NCBI GenBank assembly: GCA_963784675.1
Contig: CAWASE010000023.1
Coordinates: 62,001-126,000 of the forward strand
Length of the DNA stretch: 64,000 nt
Direction: 5' to 3'
Source of the DNA: SCTD01 sp963784675
Lineage (GTDB): Bacteria; Actinomycetota; Actinomycetes; Mycobacteriales; SCTD01
This document shows, one piece after another, positions 7,829 through 16,288 of the stretch. The notes beneath the pieces were generated by a model that ran no database searches, was not told the origin of the DNA, and saw only the letters and a program-made list of their open reading frames with translations. The first letter of the stretch is position 1, and each line of letters starts with the position of its first letter. The translations under genes were made by a program, and so were the position numbers.

Positions 7829-8895
7829 CACCCGACGGAGACCTTGCCCTGGAGATCGCCGTACTTCGCCTCGCCGATGCCCGTCACCTCGCGCAGCTGG
7901 TCGATGCTCTCGAAGCGCCCGTGCTCCTCGCGCCAGTCGACGATGCGCTGGGCGAGCACCGGTCCGATGCCGGGCAGCGCGTCCAGGTCCCCGACCGCGG
8001 CCACGTTCAGGTCGAGCAGCCCCCCTGCACCGCGCTGACCACCCGCGGCCGCAGGCGCCGCACCGGGAGGAGGATCGATGCCCACCAGGATCTGTTCGCC
8101 GTCGACGAGGCGGCGGGCCAGGTTCAGCAGCCCGGGTGACGCACCCGGCAGGACGCCTCCGGCGGCTCGAACCGCGTCGTCGACGCGGCTCCCGCTGGGC
8201 AGCTCGACGACCCCCGGGCGGACCACCTTGCCCGCGACCGCGACGACCACCGCGCCGGTGTCCGGCCCGGCCGACGGCGAGGGCAGTCCAGGCAGCGGTA
8301 CACCGTCGGTGACGACCTGCGGCACCTCCACCACCTGCGGGCGTCCCCGCACGACGACCAGCCCCGCCAGGCACGACGCCACCAGAGCGACCGCGAGCAG
8401 GGCCGCCACCGCCCCCCTGGTGAGGTCGACCCGGCCGCGGGCCAGGCGCGCCGGCAGCAGCCCGGTGCCGCCGGAACGCACCCGCCTGGACGCCGCCCGG
8501 CGACCCCTGACCCGGCTTGCTCTGTCGAGTGCCGGTGGGGGCGAGCCGGGCTGCGCTGCAGGATCGCTCCGCACGGTGGCCGGGTCGTCGCCCGGGTCGG
8601 CGATGCGCGCGCCGTCGTCCACCGGGCTGTCGTCGAGGCCACTGTCGTCGAGCCTGCTGTCGTCGAGGCCGCTGTCGTCGAGGCCGCTGTGGTCGAGCGT
8701 GCTGTGGTCCCCCGTGCTGCCGTGGCCGACCGCGGTCGCCAGCGGCTCGGTCGAGCGGTCCGCGGCCGGCCCGGCATCCGGTACCCAACCGCCCCGGCGC
8801 CCGGCCGGGCGCGAGGGGATCGCCCTGCCGAGCATTCCTTCCACCCGGCGCAGCGCAACCGTCGGATCAGGCTGGCGACGGCCGCGGATGCGCAC
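7828..8895 (-). CDS. comEA: ComEA DNA-binding competence protein
   Basis: A membrane-anchored double-stranded DNA receptor of the uptake system. The GTG at 8895 is preferred because the resulting N-terminus (about RIRGRRQPDPTVALRRVEGML, then RRGGWVPDAG) resembles actinobacterial ComEA; ATG 8835, with AGGA close by, is the alternative. After an acidic cytoplasmic repeat region comes one membrane helix (AVAALLAVALVASCLAGLVVV), a SLBB-like domain (VVAVAGKVVRPGVVEL) and a C-terminal helix-hairpin-helix domain (LLDLNVAAVGDLDALPGIGP, LREVTGIGEAKYGDL). It is directly followed by comEC. Confidence 0.88.
   Translation of the reverse strand: MRIRGRRQPDPTVALRRVEGMLGRAIPSRPAGRRGGWVPDAGPAADRSTEPLATAVGHGSTGDHSTLDHSGLDDSGLDDSRLDDSGLDDSPVDDGARIADPGDDPATVRSDPAAQPGSPPPALDRASRVRGRRAASRRVRSGGTGLLPARLARGRVDLTRGAVAALLAVALVASCLAGLVVVRGRPQVVEVPQVVTDGVPLPGLPSPSAGPDTGAVVVAVAGKVVRPGVVELPSGSRVDDAVRAAGGVLPGASPGLLNLARRLVDGEQILVGIDPPPGAAPAAAGGQRGAGGLLDLNVAAVGDLDALPGIGPVLAQRIVDWREEHGRFESIDQLREVTGIGEAKYGDLQGKVSVG
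8627..8716 (-). repeat. Six 15-base repeats within comEA
   Basis: Six consecutive 15-base units (CTGTCGTCGAGGCCN on the plus strand), the first four nearly identical and the last two more diverged. Read in the comEA frame they give LDDSG-type acidic pentapeptides in the cytoplasmic segment before the membrane helix. Unit length is a multiple of three, so copy-number changes would keep the frame. Confidence 0.88.
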
Positions 8896-9056
8896 CCGGC
8901 GGACGCTAGGAGCAGGCGCTTCCCCTCGCGACCCCGGCGAGCCGATCTGTGGACAGCCTCCCTGATGCGTGGGCGTACCTCGATCCCCACGCACGCCACC
9001 GCCCGTGCCGGCCTCCCCGCCACGCCTGCGCACGCACCCGCGCTGCTGCCAAGACG

Positions 9057-9605
9057 TCAGCGGCGCTGTCTCAGGTTCGACCGGTGCCGGACGACGATGA
9101 CCGCCGCGACGACCAGCGCCCACCACCGGTCCTCCGAGAGCACGACGGCGACGACCAGCAGCGCGAGCGCCGAGGACACCGACGCGGCCGCGATCCAGCG
9201 CGATCCCGCCAGCACCAGCACCCAGGTCAGCAGCACGACCGCCGCCCAGAGCGGGTGCGACCCGAGGACGGCGCCGGCCGCGGTCGCCACCCCCTTGCCG
9301 CCCCGTCCGCGCAGCAGCGGCGAGCTCACGTGCCCCAGGACGGCGGCGACCCCCGCGAGGAGCCCGGCGCGATGGTCCACGGCGCCGAACAGCGCCGACG
9401 GGACGCCTCCCTTGGCCACGTCCAGCACGGCGACCAGGACCCCCGTCCGACGTCCGAGCGCCCGTCCGGCGTTCGACGCGCCCGGGTTGCCCGAGCCGAC
9501 GGCGTGCAGGTCGATGCCGCGGCGCCGGGCCAGCGCCGTCGCGGGCGAGACCGCCCCCACCAGGTAGCCGATCACGCCGGCGCTCACCAGCAGCAGGGTG
9601 CTCAC
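9057..9605 (-). CDS. plsY: Glycerol-3-phosphate acyltransferase PlsY
   Basis: A 182-residue membrane enzyme that acylates glycerol-3-phosphate using acyl-phosphate, the first step of phospholipid synthesis. Family signatures are GSGNPGASNAGR and GHVSSPLLRGRGGKGVAT. Hydrophobic segments account for most of the protein. The GTG start at 9605 overlaps the DegV stop as GTGA, indicating coupling. It lies between degV and comEA in the leuS-to-comEC run. Confidence 0.9.
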   Translation of the reverse strand: MSTLLLVSAGVIGYLVGAVSPATALARRRGIDLHAVGSGNPGASNAGRALGRRTGVLVAVLDVAKGGVPSALFGAVDHRAGLLAGVAAVLGHVSSPLLRGRGGKGVATAAGAVLGSHPLWAAVVLLTWVLVLAGSRWIAAASVSSALALLVVAVVLSEDRWWALVVAAVIVVRHRSNLRQRR

Positions 9606-10522
9606 CGGCGCGAGACCACGACCCCGAGCAGCCCCGGACCCACGTGGGCCCCGACCACGGCGCCGACCTCGCTCACGTACATCGAACGCAGCCGCGGCAG
9701 CCTCTCGACCAGACGCGCGGCGAGAGCCTCGGCGCGCGCGGGCGCGGCGAGGTGGTGCACCGCGACGTCGACCGCGCCGTCGCCCGCACGGTGCACGGCG
9801 ATCTCCTCCAGCCGGGCCATCGCCTTGGACGCGGTGCGGACCTTCTCCAGCGCCGCGATCTGCCCGTCGGTCACGTGGAGCAGCGGTTTCACCGCCAGGG
9901 CCGCCCCCACCAGCGCGGCTGCGGCGCCGATGCGTCCGCCACGACGCAGGTGCTCGAGCGTGTCGACGTAGAACAGCACGTCCGTCGCCGCAGCGGCTTC
10001 GGTCGCTGCGTCCGCCACGGCGTCCAGATCGCCCCCGGCCCGCGCCGCGGCGACCGCCCCCAGCACGGCGAACCCCAGACCCATCGCGATGGTCCGGCTG
10101 TCGACCACCCGCACCTGGATGCCCTCACCGGCGACCTCGGCGGCGGCCAGCCGCGCGTTGTCGTGCGTCCCCGACAGCCGCGAGGACAGCTGCACCGACA
10201 CGACGTACCGGGCGCCGCTGGCACGGTACGCCGCGACGAAGTCACCGGGCGTCGCTCGTGAGGTCGAGACCTGCACCCGCTTCTCGTGCAGCGCTGCCGC
10301 GACGTCCGCGGGCGACACCTGCTCGCCCTCGGTCCCGGTGCGGGTCCCCAGCACGACGTGGAGCGGCACGACGCCCAGCCCGACGTCCAGCCCCTCGGGC
10401 AGGTAGGCGGTGCTGTCGGTGACCACGGCGACGGTCTGCTCCGCCGACGGCTCACCCCCGAGCAGCGCCCCGGCGCACGGAACGGCAGAAGGGCGACCGC
10501 CTGCGCCCGAGCCGGCGCTCAC
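9602..10522 (-). CDS. DegV family fatty-acid-binding protein
   Basis: A roughly 306-residue DegV-fold protein (FakB-like), which binds a fatty acid for delivery to a kinase. Conserved features are AVVTDSTAYLPEGL at the start of the fold, VSTSRATPGDFVAAY, VQLSSRLSGTHDNARLAA, VVDSRTIAMGLGF and LEHLRRGGRIGAAAAL. The GTG at 10522 overlaps the leuS stop as GTGA; it adds about 30 poorly conserved residues ahead of the fold, but no better start exists downstream. Adjacency to plsY makes a lipid-related role sensible. Confidence 0.86.
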   Translation of the reverse strand: MSAGSGAGGRPSAVPCAGALLGGEPSAEQTVAVVTDSTAYLPEGLDVGLGVVPLHVVLGTRTGTEGEQVSPADVAAALHEKRVQVSTSRATPGDFVAAYRASGARYVVSVQLSSRLSGTHDNARLAAAEVAGEGIQVRVVDSRTIAMGLGFAVLGAVAAARAGGDLDAVADAATEAAAATDVLFYVDTLEHLRRGGRIGAAAALVGAALAVKPLLHVTDGQIAALEKVRTASKAMARLEEIAVHRAGDGAVDVAVHHLAAPARAEALAARLVERLPRLRSMYVSEVGAVVGAHVGPGLLGVVVSRR

Positions 10523-13002
10523 CCCGGGACGATGTTGACCAGCTTGGGGGCCTTGACGATCGCGAGCTTGACGCTGCGTCCGTCCAAGGCCTTGCGGACC
10601 GCGTCGCTGGCCAGCGCCAGGGTGCGCAGCGCGTCCTCGGAGATGTCCGGCGCGACCTCCAGCCGGTCGCGCACCTTGCCCTGGACCTGCACGACGCACG
10701 TGACGCTGTCCTGGACCAGCAGCGACGGGTCGGCGACCGGCCAGTCGGCGGCGTGCACGGAGTCGCCGGCGTCGACGTCGTGGCTCAGCAGGGACCACGC
10801 CTGCTCCGCGGCGTAGGGCGCGAAGCACCCCAGCATGACCGCCAAGGACGCCACCCCGTCCCGCAGCGAGGCGGGACCGGCCGCGCCTGCTTCGACGGAT
10901 CTGCGCAGTGCGTTGGTCAGCTCCATCAGGCGGGCGATCGCGACGTTCAGGCGCTGCACCTCGACCAGACGGGTGACCTCGTCGACGGTCCGCGCGACCG
11001 CGCGGTCCAGCTCGGGCTCGCGCTCGTCCGAGGCAGCCAGCGCGCCGACGTCCTCGGCCAGGCGGACGACGCGGGCCAGGTACTTCACCGAACCGGACGG
11101 GGAGACGTCGGCCCAGTCGATGTCGTCCTCGGGCGGACCGGCGAACACCATCGTCAGCCGGACGGCGTCGACGCCGAACTGGGCCAGCTGCTCGCCGAGG
11201 TCGACCATCGTCTCCGGCTTGGACTTGCTCATGGCCTGGCCGCCGTTGATGACCTGCCCCTGGTTCATCAGCCGCGTGAACGGCTCGACGAAGTCGACCA
11301 TGCCCATGTCGTGCAGGACCTTGGTGAAGAAGCGGCTGTACAGCAGGTGCAGGATCGCGTGCTCGACCCCGCCGACGTACTGCGCGACCGGCATCCATGC
11401 GCGGACGGCTGCGGGGTCGAAGGGCCCGTCGGTGTAGTCGGGCGAGCAGTAGCGCAGGAAGTACCAGGACGAGTCGACGAAGGTGTCCATGGTGTCGGTG
11501 TCGCGTCGCGCGGGCGTCCCGCAGGACGGGCAGTCGACGTGCACCCAGTCCGTCGCCGCGCCCAGCGGTGACGTGCCGGCCGGTTTCAGCGCGGCCCCGC
11601 GCAGGTCGGGCAGCCGCACCGGCAGCTGGTCGTCCGGCACCGGCACCTCTCCGCAGGCGTCGCAGTGCACGATCGGGATCGGCGCGCCCCAGAAGCGCTG
11701 CCGCGACAGCAGCCAGTCGCGCAGCCGGAAGTTGACGGCGCCCTTGCCGACGCCGCGCGCTTCCAGGTCGGCGACGACCCGCTCGATCGCCTCGGTCTTG
11801 GACAACCCGTCGTAGGGGCCGCTGTTCACCAGCACGCCGTCGCCGGCGGTCGCGGTCCCGCTGGTGGCGGGGTCCTGACCGTCGGTCTGCACGACCACGC
11901 GCACCGGCAGACCGAAGGCACGCGCGAAGTCCAGGTCGCGCTGGTCGTGCGCGGGCACCGCCATGATGGCGCCGGTGCCGTAGTCGGCCAGCACGTAGTC
12001 GGCGGCGTAGACGGGGATCTGCTCGCCGTCGACCGGGTTCGTCGCGGTGACCCCCAGGTCGACGCCGGTCTTCTCTCGGTCGGTGGCCTGCCGCTCGATC
12101 TCCGACAGCGCCGACACCTGCTCGCGGTAGGCGTCCAGCGCTGCTCGTCGTTCCGGTGCGCACAGCTGCAGGGCCAGCGGAGCGTCGGCCGCCACCACGA
12201 AGAACGTCGCGCCGTACAGCGTGTCGGGACGGGTGGTGAACACGGTGACGGGCTGCTCGCCCGCAACCGTGTGCACCACGAAGTCGACGTGCGCGCCCTG
12301 GGAGCGGCCGATCCAGTTCTTCTGCATGAGCAGCACGCGCTCGGGCCAGTGGCCGCGCAGCTGCTCCATGTCGTCCAGCAACCGGTCGGCGTAGTCGGTC
12401 ACCTTGAAGAACCACTGCGTCAGCTCGCGCTTGGTGACGAGGGCGCCGCAGCGTTCGCAGGCACCCTGGACGACCTGCTCGTTGGCCAGCACCGTCTGGT
12501 CGTTCGGGCACCAGTTGACGGCACTGGACTTGCGGTAGGCCAGTCCCCGCTCGCGAAAGCGCAGGAACAACCACTGCGTCCATCGGTAGTACTCGGGATC
12601 GCTGGTGTGCAGCCGCCGGGTCCAGTCGAAGCTGATGGCGAAACGTCGGAAGCTGTCGGCCTGCGTCTCGATGTTGGCGTAGGTGTAGGTCGACGGGTGC
12701 TCGTCCCGCCGGATGGCGGCGTTCTCGGCCGGCAGCCCGAAGGAGTCCCACCCGATCGGGTGCAGCACGTCGTAGCCCCGTCGACCCCAGTAGCGGGCGA
12801 GCACGTCGCACAGGCCGTACGCCTCGGCATGACCCATGTGCAGGTCACCGCTGGGGTAGGGAAACATGTCGAGCACGTACTTCTTCTCCGCACCGGCGTT
12901 GCGGCCGGCACGGTAGAGATCGAGGCGGTCCCAGACCGGCAGCCACCGGTCCTGCACCGCCTGCGGGTCGTACGGTTCGCGCTCGGTCGCCTGCGTGGTC
13001 AT
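10519..13002 (-). CDS. leuS: Leucyl-tRNA synthetase
   Basis: An 827-residue class I aminoacyl-tRNA synthetase charging tRNA-Leu. It has the HIGH-type motif as HMGH at residues 55-58, the editing domain in the middle (for instance TTRPDTLYGATFFV), the KMSKS-type motif as AMSKSK at about residue 590, and an anticodon-binding C-terminal region. ATG 13002 was chosen over an upstream in-frame start because GGAGC lies about eight bases before it and the N-terminus then matches the family. A structured leader with a leucine-containing mini-peptide lies upstream (13047-13131). Confidence 0.96.
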   Translation of the reverse strand: MTTQATEREPYDPQAVQDRWLPVWDRLDLYRAGRNAGAEKKYVLDMFPYPSGDLHMGHAEAYGLCDVLARYWGRRGYDVLHPIGWDSFGLPAENAAIRRDEHPSTYTYANIETQADSFRRFAISFDWTRRLHTSDPEYYRWTQWLFLRFRERGLAYRKSSAVNWCPNDQTVLANEQVVQGACERCGALVTKRELTQWFFKVTDYADRLLDDMEQLRGHWPERVLLMQKNWIGRSQGAHVDFVVHTVAGEQPVTVFTTRPDTLYGATFFVVAADAPLALQLCAPERRAALDAYREQVSALSEIERQATDREKTGVDLGVTATNPVDGEQIPVYAADYVLADYGTGAIMAVPAHDQRDLDFARAFGLPVRVVVQTDGQDPATSGTATAGDGVLVNSGPYDGLSKTEAIERVVADLEARGVGKGAVNFRLRDWLLSRQRFWGAPIPIVHCDACGEVPVPDDQLPVRLPDLRGAALKPAGTSPLGAATDWVHVDCPSCGTPARRDTDTMDTFVDSSWYFLRYCSPDYTDGPFDPAAVRAWMPVAQYVGGVEHAILHLLYSRFFTKVLHDMGMVDFVEPFTRLMNQGQVINGGQAMSKSKPETMVDLGEQLAQFGVDAVRLTMVFAGPPEDDIDWADVSPSGSVKYLARVVRLAEDVGALAASDEREPELDRAVARTVDEVTRLVEVQRLNVAIARLMELTNALRRSVEAGAAGPASLRDGVASLAVMLGCFAPYAAEQAWSLLSHDVDAGDSVHAADWPVADPSLLVQDSVTCVVQVQGKVRDRLEVAPDISEDALRTLALASDAVRKALDGRSVKLAIVKAPKLVNIVPG

Positions 13003-13046
13003 CGCTGCTCGCTCCTGGTCGCTCGGCCGGGTCCGGACACACAAGA

Positions 13047-13099
13047 GCCCCCGTGGGTCACGGGGGCGCCGCGCTGACGTGAAGCCTGGTCAGCGCGGC
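13047..13099 (-). promoter_or_regulatory. Candidate transcription attenuator in the leuS leader
   Basis: Two perfect hairpins abut on the minus strand. The first has an 11-bp stem (arms 13089-13099 and 13068-13078, ten-base loop) and contains the stop codon of the mini-peptide. The second has a 9-bp stem GCCCCCGTG/CACGGGGGC (arms 13059-13067 and 13047-13055, loop ACC) followed by TCTTGTGTG, resembling a terminator. The layout, leucine codons then hairpin then terminator, fits ribosome-mediated attenuation of a leucine gene. I did not find an unambiguous antiterminator pairing, so the mechanism is inferred. Confidence 0.55.
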
Positions 13100-13119
13100 C
13101 CGGGAAGCAGCGAGGTCAT
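13090..13119 (-). CDS. Putative leuS leader peptide MTSLLPGPR
   Basis: A nine-codon frame, ATG at 13119 to TGA at 13090, reading MTSLLPGPR with two adjacent leucine codons (CTG, CTT). It has no ribosome site, but a TAGCAT box ends six bases before the ATG, so it could be translated from a leaderless mRNA. CTT is a rare leucine codon in this genome's coding style. The stop codon falls inside the first leader hairpin, which is where a stalling ribosome would matter. Confidence 0.5.
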   Translation of the reverse strand: MTSLLPGPR

Positions 13120-13125
13120 GCTCAC

Positions 13126-13131
13126 ATGCTA
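13126..13131 (-). promoter_or_regulatory. Candidate -10 box for the leuS transcript
   Basis: TAGCAT on the minus strand, six bases ahead of the ATG of the putative leader peptide. No convincing -35 element at the usual distance. Confidence 0.4.
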
Positions 13132-13197
13132 TCGCGGCACGTCCAGCGTCTTCGTCGCGTTCGACCCCCGTACCCTCGACGCACGGACGGAGGACTC

Positions 13198-14283
13198 GTG
13201 AGCAACCTGCTGCACCAGCCCGAGCCCACCGGGCTCGACCCGCAGGAGCCGGTGCGCGCGGTGTCTCCGTGGCACGCCACCGGCCTGCGCGCCCAAGGTC
13301 GGCGGCGCCGGTGGTTCCTGGCGGTGGGCATCGCCTTCGTGCTCGTCAGCATCCCGTTCGGCTTCCCGACCGGCCGCGACGTCATCACCGGTTGGACGCT
13401 CCTGCTGCTGCTCGCTGCCTTCGGCGGCGACCTGCGGCACTGGGGACGGTCGGTGCTGCGCGACTGGTTGCCGCTGTTCGGCGTCCTGTTCCTCTACGAC
13501 TTCCTGCGCGGCTCCGCCGACGAGCTCGGCAGCCGGCTGGTCTCGCTGCCGGCCCTGCGCAACGGCAAGACGGGTGCGGAAGGCATCGACCACGCGCACG
13601 TGCTCCCGCAGCTGCGGGCCGACGAGATCCTGTTCGGCTGGGCCACCGGCGGCCGCGTGCCGACGGTCTGGCTGCAGGACCACCTGCACGTCGCCGGGCA
13701 GGTGCGCTGGTACGACATCGCGATCGTGCCCGTCTACATGTCGCACTTCGTCGTCCCGATGGCGCTGGCCGTCGTGCTGTGGCTGTTCGGTTACCACCTG
13801 TTCCGCCGCTACGTCTGGACCCTGGTCACGCTGACGCTGCTGACGCTGGCCACCTATGCCCTGTTCCCCGCTGCGCCGCCGTGGATGGCCGGCCTGAACG
13901 GCTACCTGCCCGACGTGACGCGGGTGGTGTCGGAGACCTTGCAGGCCACCGGCATCGGCACGATCCGGTCTGCCGTGGCCAGGGGCGAGGCCTATGCGAA
14001 CGCCGTGGCCGCGATCCCGTCGCTGCACTCCGGGGTGCCGATGATGGTGCTCCTGTTCAGCTGGTCGCTGGTCGGTCGGCGGGTGCGTGCGCTGCTCGTC
14101 GGCTACGTCCTGGCGATGACCTTCACGCTGGCCTACGGCGGCGAGCACTTCGTCGTCGACGCCTTCGTCGGCTGGCTGTACGCCGCCGTCAGCGTCTACG
14201 GGGTGGCCTGGTTCTTCCGTCGGCGCGCGGCCCGCACCGCGACGACCCCGCCCGCGCCCCTGGACCGGACGGCGGCAGGTTAG
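13198..14283 (+). CDS. PAP2/Aur1-type membrane phosphatase or inositol-phosphotransferase
   Basis: A 361-residue integral membrane protein. Helices begin at about residue 35; the C-terminal half carries the PAP2 superfamily residues in the form AAPPWMAGLNGYLP, IPSLHSGVPMMV and YGGEHFVVDAFVGW, as in Aur1/inositol-phosphoceramide-synthase-like proteins. Such enzymes move or remove phosphate head groups on lipids on the outer face of the membrane. GTG 13198 is the start because GGAGGA lies four bases upstream; the longer frame would run back through the leuS leader. A TACCCT box at about 13171 is a possible -10. The 3' end overlaps the convergent DUF480 gene by four bases. Confidence 0.82.
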   Translation: MSNLLHQPEPTGLDPQEPVRAVSPWHATGLRAQGRRRRWFLAVGIAFVLVSIPFGFPTGRDVITGWTLLLLLAAFGGDLRHWGRSVLRDWLPLFGVLFLYDFLRGSADELGSRLVSLPALRNGKTGAEGIDHAHVLPQLRADEILFGWATGGRVPTVWLQDHLHVAGQVRWYDIAIVPVYMSHFVVPMALAVVLWLFGYHLFRRYVWTLVTLTLLTLATYALFPAAPPWMAGLNGYLPDVTRVVSETLQATGIGTIRSAVARGEAYANAVAAIPSLHSGVPMMVLLFSWSLVGRRVRALLVGYVLAMTFTLAYGGEHFVVDAFVGWLYAAVSVYGVAWFFRRRAARTATTPPAPLDRTAAG

Positions 14284-15497
14284 GGCCTGCGGGCGAGCAC
14301 GTACAGCCGCTGGGTCGTCTCGTCCCGGGAGGCGATCGGACCGCGCTGGTACCACTCGACCTCGACGAGCCCGGCCCCTGCGACGACGTCGCAGACGGCC
14401 TGCGGGTCGTGCAGCACCACCTCGAGCTCGACGCGCTGCCCGAACCACTCGTCTGCCGTCCGCACGCCCTGTCCGGCGTGCATCGCCAGCACGAGCAGTC
14501 CACCGGGAGCCAGCGGACGGGCCAGCGCCTGCACGGCCCCGGCCAGCTCGGACTCGGCCAGGTAGATCAGCGAGTACCAGGCGAGCACGGCGCCCCAACC
14601 TGGCCCGGCCGTCGGCCGCATCAGGTCTCGCAGGTCGCCGACCTCGAACGTCAGCCCGGGGAAGCGGCTCCGCGCCTGCGCGACCATCTCCGGCGACAGG
14701 TCCAGGCCCTGTGCCTGCGCCCCCGCCCGGGCGAGCCACGACGTCACGTGCCCCGGCCCGCACCCGACCTCGATGACCGGCTCTCCGGCGGACTCGGTCA
14801 CGACCCGGTCGAGCAGCCAGCGCTCGAACGGCAGGCCGTCCAGCTCGGCCGTGAAGCTCTGCGCGTAGGGCTCGGCCACCGCGGCGAAGGTGGCGAGCAT
14901 CCGCGCGGTACGGGCCTGCTCGCCGTCGCGGAGCACGCTCTCGCGGTCGACGACCTCAGGGAACGGCCCGACACCGATCTCGACCGGGCCGAGCAGGTGC
15001 ACCCAGCGGCTGTCCTGCTCGCGCGGGCGCCGGGCCAGCTCGCGCACCAGCGGCCGGTCGGCCTGTGCCATCCGGGTCAGGCACTCCTGGACGGCGTCGC
15101 GGTCGGCGAACGCGTGGAGCCGTTCCGTACGCACCCGCAGGGCACCAGGGGCCTGCGCTCCCCGCAGCAGCAGCACCGTCAGCAGCGCCCGCTCGTCCGG
15201 CGGCAGGCCCAGTCGGGGCGCGAGGGTCTGCAGGTACTTCACCGTGCGACGGCCCGGGTCGGTCCAGTACGCCACCAGCTCGCGGTCCTTCAGCGACCGC
15301 AGCAGCTGCTGCACCTGCTCCTCGTCGAGGTCGGTCACCGGATCGCGGCTGCTCGTCTGGTTGCAGGCGGCGCGCACCGCGTTCACCGTCATCGGGTAGG
15401 TGGCCGGAACCGTCACCTCCTTCTCCAGCAGGCTGCCGAGCACGCGCTGCTCGTCAGGGCTCAGCTGGGGCAGGCCGGTCGACGCGGTGTCCGCCAT
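14280..15497 (-). CDS. DUF480 (YceH-like) and SAM-methyltransferase fusion
   Basis: A 405-residue two-domain protein. Residues 1-170 are YceH/DUF480, two winged-helix units (LSPDEQRVLGSLLEKEVTVP, TYPMTVNAVRAACNQTSSRD, VRTERLHAF). Residues from about 205 form a class I SAM-dependent methyltransferase, with glycine loop VIEVGCGPGHVTSWLARAG, LDLSPEMVAQAR and an AWYSLIYL strand. The substrate is unknown; fusing a winged-helix domain to a methyltransferase could place methylation near DNA or under regulatory control, but that is inference. The ATG start gives the standard YceH N-terminus. Confidence 0.85.
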   Translation of the reverse strand: MADTASTGLPQLSPDEQRVLGSLLEKEVTVPATYPMTVNAVRAACNQTSSRDPVTDLDEEQVQQLLRSLKDRELVAYWTDPGRRTVKYLQTLAPRLGLPPDERALLTVLLLRGAQAPGALRVRTERLHAFADRDAVQECLTRMAQADRPLVRELARRPREQDSRWVHLLGPVEIGVGPFPEVVDRESVLRDGEQARTARMLATFAAVAEPYAQSFTAELDGLPFERWLLDRVVTESAGEPVIEVGCGPGHVTSWLARAGAQAQGLDLSPEMVAQARSRFPGLTFEVGDLRDLMRPTAGPGWGAVLAWYSLIYLAESELAGAVQALARPLAPGGLLVLAMHAGQGVRTADEWFGQRVELEVVLHDPQAVCDVVAGAGLVEVEWYQRGPIASRDETTQRLYVLARRP

Positions 15498-15533
15498 CAG
15501 CGCAGCGTGGCACAGCGCTGACCGCCCGCGCCG

Positions 15534-16235
15534 CTACCGGTACTCAGGGTTCGGGTGGTCGAACCGCTCCCCGGCGTCCCAGTCCCGGCGCGAGTTGCCG
15601 TGCGCCGGCAGACCACCGGCGTCCTTGAGCAGCCGGGCCAGGTGCAGCAGGTTCCACGTCATGAAGGTGGTGTTGCGGTTGGTGAAGTCGTTGTCCAGCC
15701 CGGCACCGTCGTCGCCGTAGGACGGGCCGGGGCCGGCCTCGCCGATCCAACCCGCGTCAGCCTGCGGCGGGATGACGTAGCCGAGGTGCTGCAGGGAGTA
15801 GAGGACGTTCATCGCGATGTGCTTGATGCCGTCCTCGTTGCCCGTGACCAGGCAACCACCGACGCGGCCGTAGTAGGCGTACTGACCTGCGTCGTTGAGC
15901 TCACCGGACAAGCCGTACAGCCGCTCGACCACCCGCGTGCAGACCGAGCTCTTGTCCCCGAGCCAGATCGGCGTCGCGATCACCAGGATGTCGGCAGCCA
16001 TCACCTTGGTCTGTACGCCGGGCCACGCGTCGTTCGCCCAGCCGTGCTCGGTCATGTCGGGGTAGACCCCGGGGGCGACGTCGAGATCCACGACGCGGAC
16101 CGTCTCGACCTGCACGCCCTGGCCGCGCATGAGGGCCGCCGAGCGCTCCACCAGCAGATCCGTGTGCGAGGGCTCCGGCGAGGGCTTGAGGGTGCAGTTG
16201 AGGAACAGGGCTCGAAGGTCGGTGTAGGTGGTCAC
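15534..16235 (-). CDS. Flavodoxin-fold NAD(P)H-dependent oxidoreductase
   Basis: A 233-residue protein of the NADPH-dependent FMN reductase/flavodoxin family. It begins LRALFLNCTLKPSPEPSHTD, the phosphate-binding strand-loop for FMN, and has ILVIATPIWLGDKSSVCTRVVERL, the second conserved loop. It likely reduces quinones or other electron acceptors using flavin; substrate unknown. It lies 36 bases downstream of no coupled gene and is probably monocistronic on the minus strand. Confidence 0.82.
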   Translation of the reverse strand: MTTYTDLRALFLNCTLKPSPEPSHTDLLVERSAALMRGQGVQVETVRVVDLDVAPGVYPDMTEHGWANDAWPGVQTKVMAADILVIATPIWLGDKSSVCTRVVERLYGLSGELNDAGQYAYYGRVGGCLVTGNEDGIKHIAMNVLYSLQHLGYVIPPQADAGWIGEAGPGPSYGDDGAGLDNDFTNRNTTFMTWNLLHLARLLKDAGGLPAHGNSRRDWDAGERFDHPNPEYR

Positions 16236-16288
16236 GCCGCGCAGCCTCGCACCCCAGACCGCCGAAGCCGCTTACCGCTCGCTCACGG

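Noticed and set aside
4640..8716. Repeats in the surface protein and comEA considered as CRISPR arrays
   Set aside because: Units of 12-15 bases lie directly next to each other, in frame inside genes, and have no unique spacers or cas genes nearby.
9602..12811. A 1,069-codon frame joining the DegV protein to upstream sequence
   Set aside because: Everything upstream of about 10522 is the leuS gene read in the wrong frame; only the DegV part has homology.
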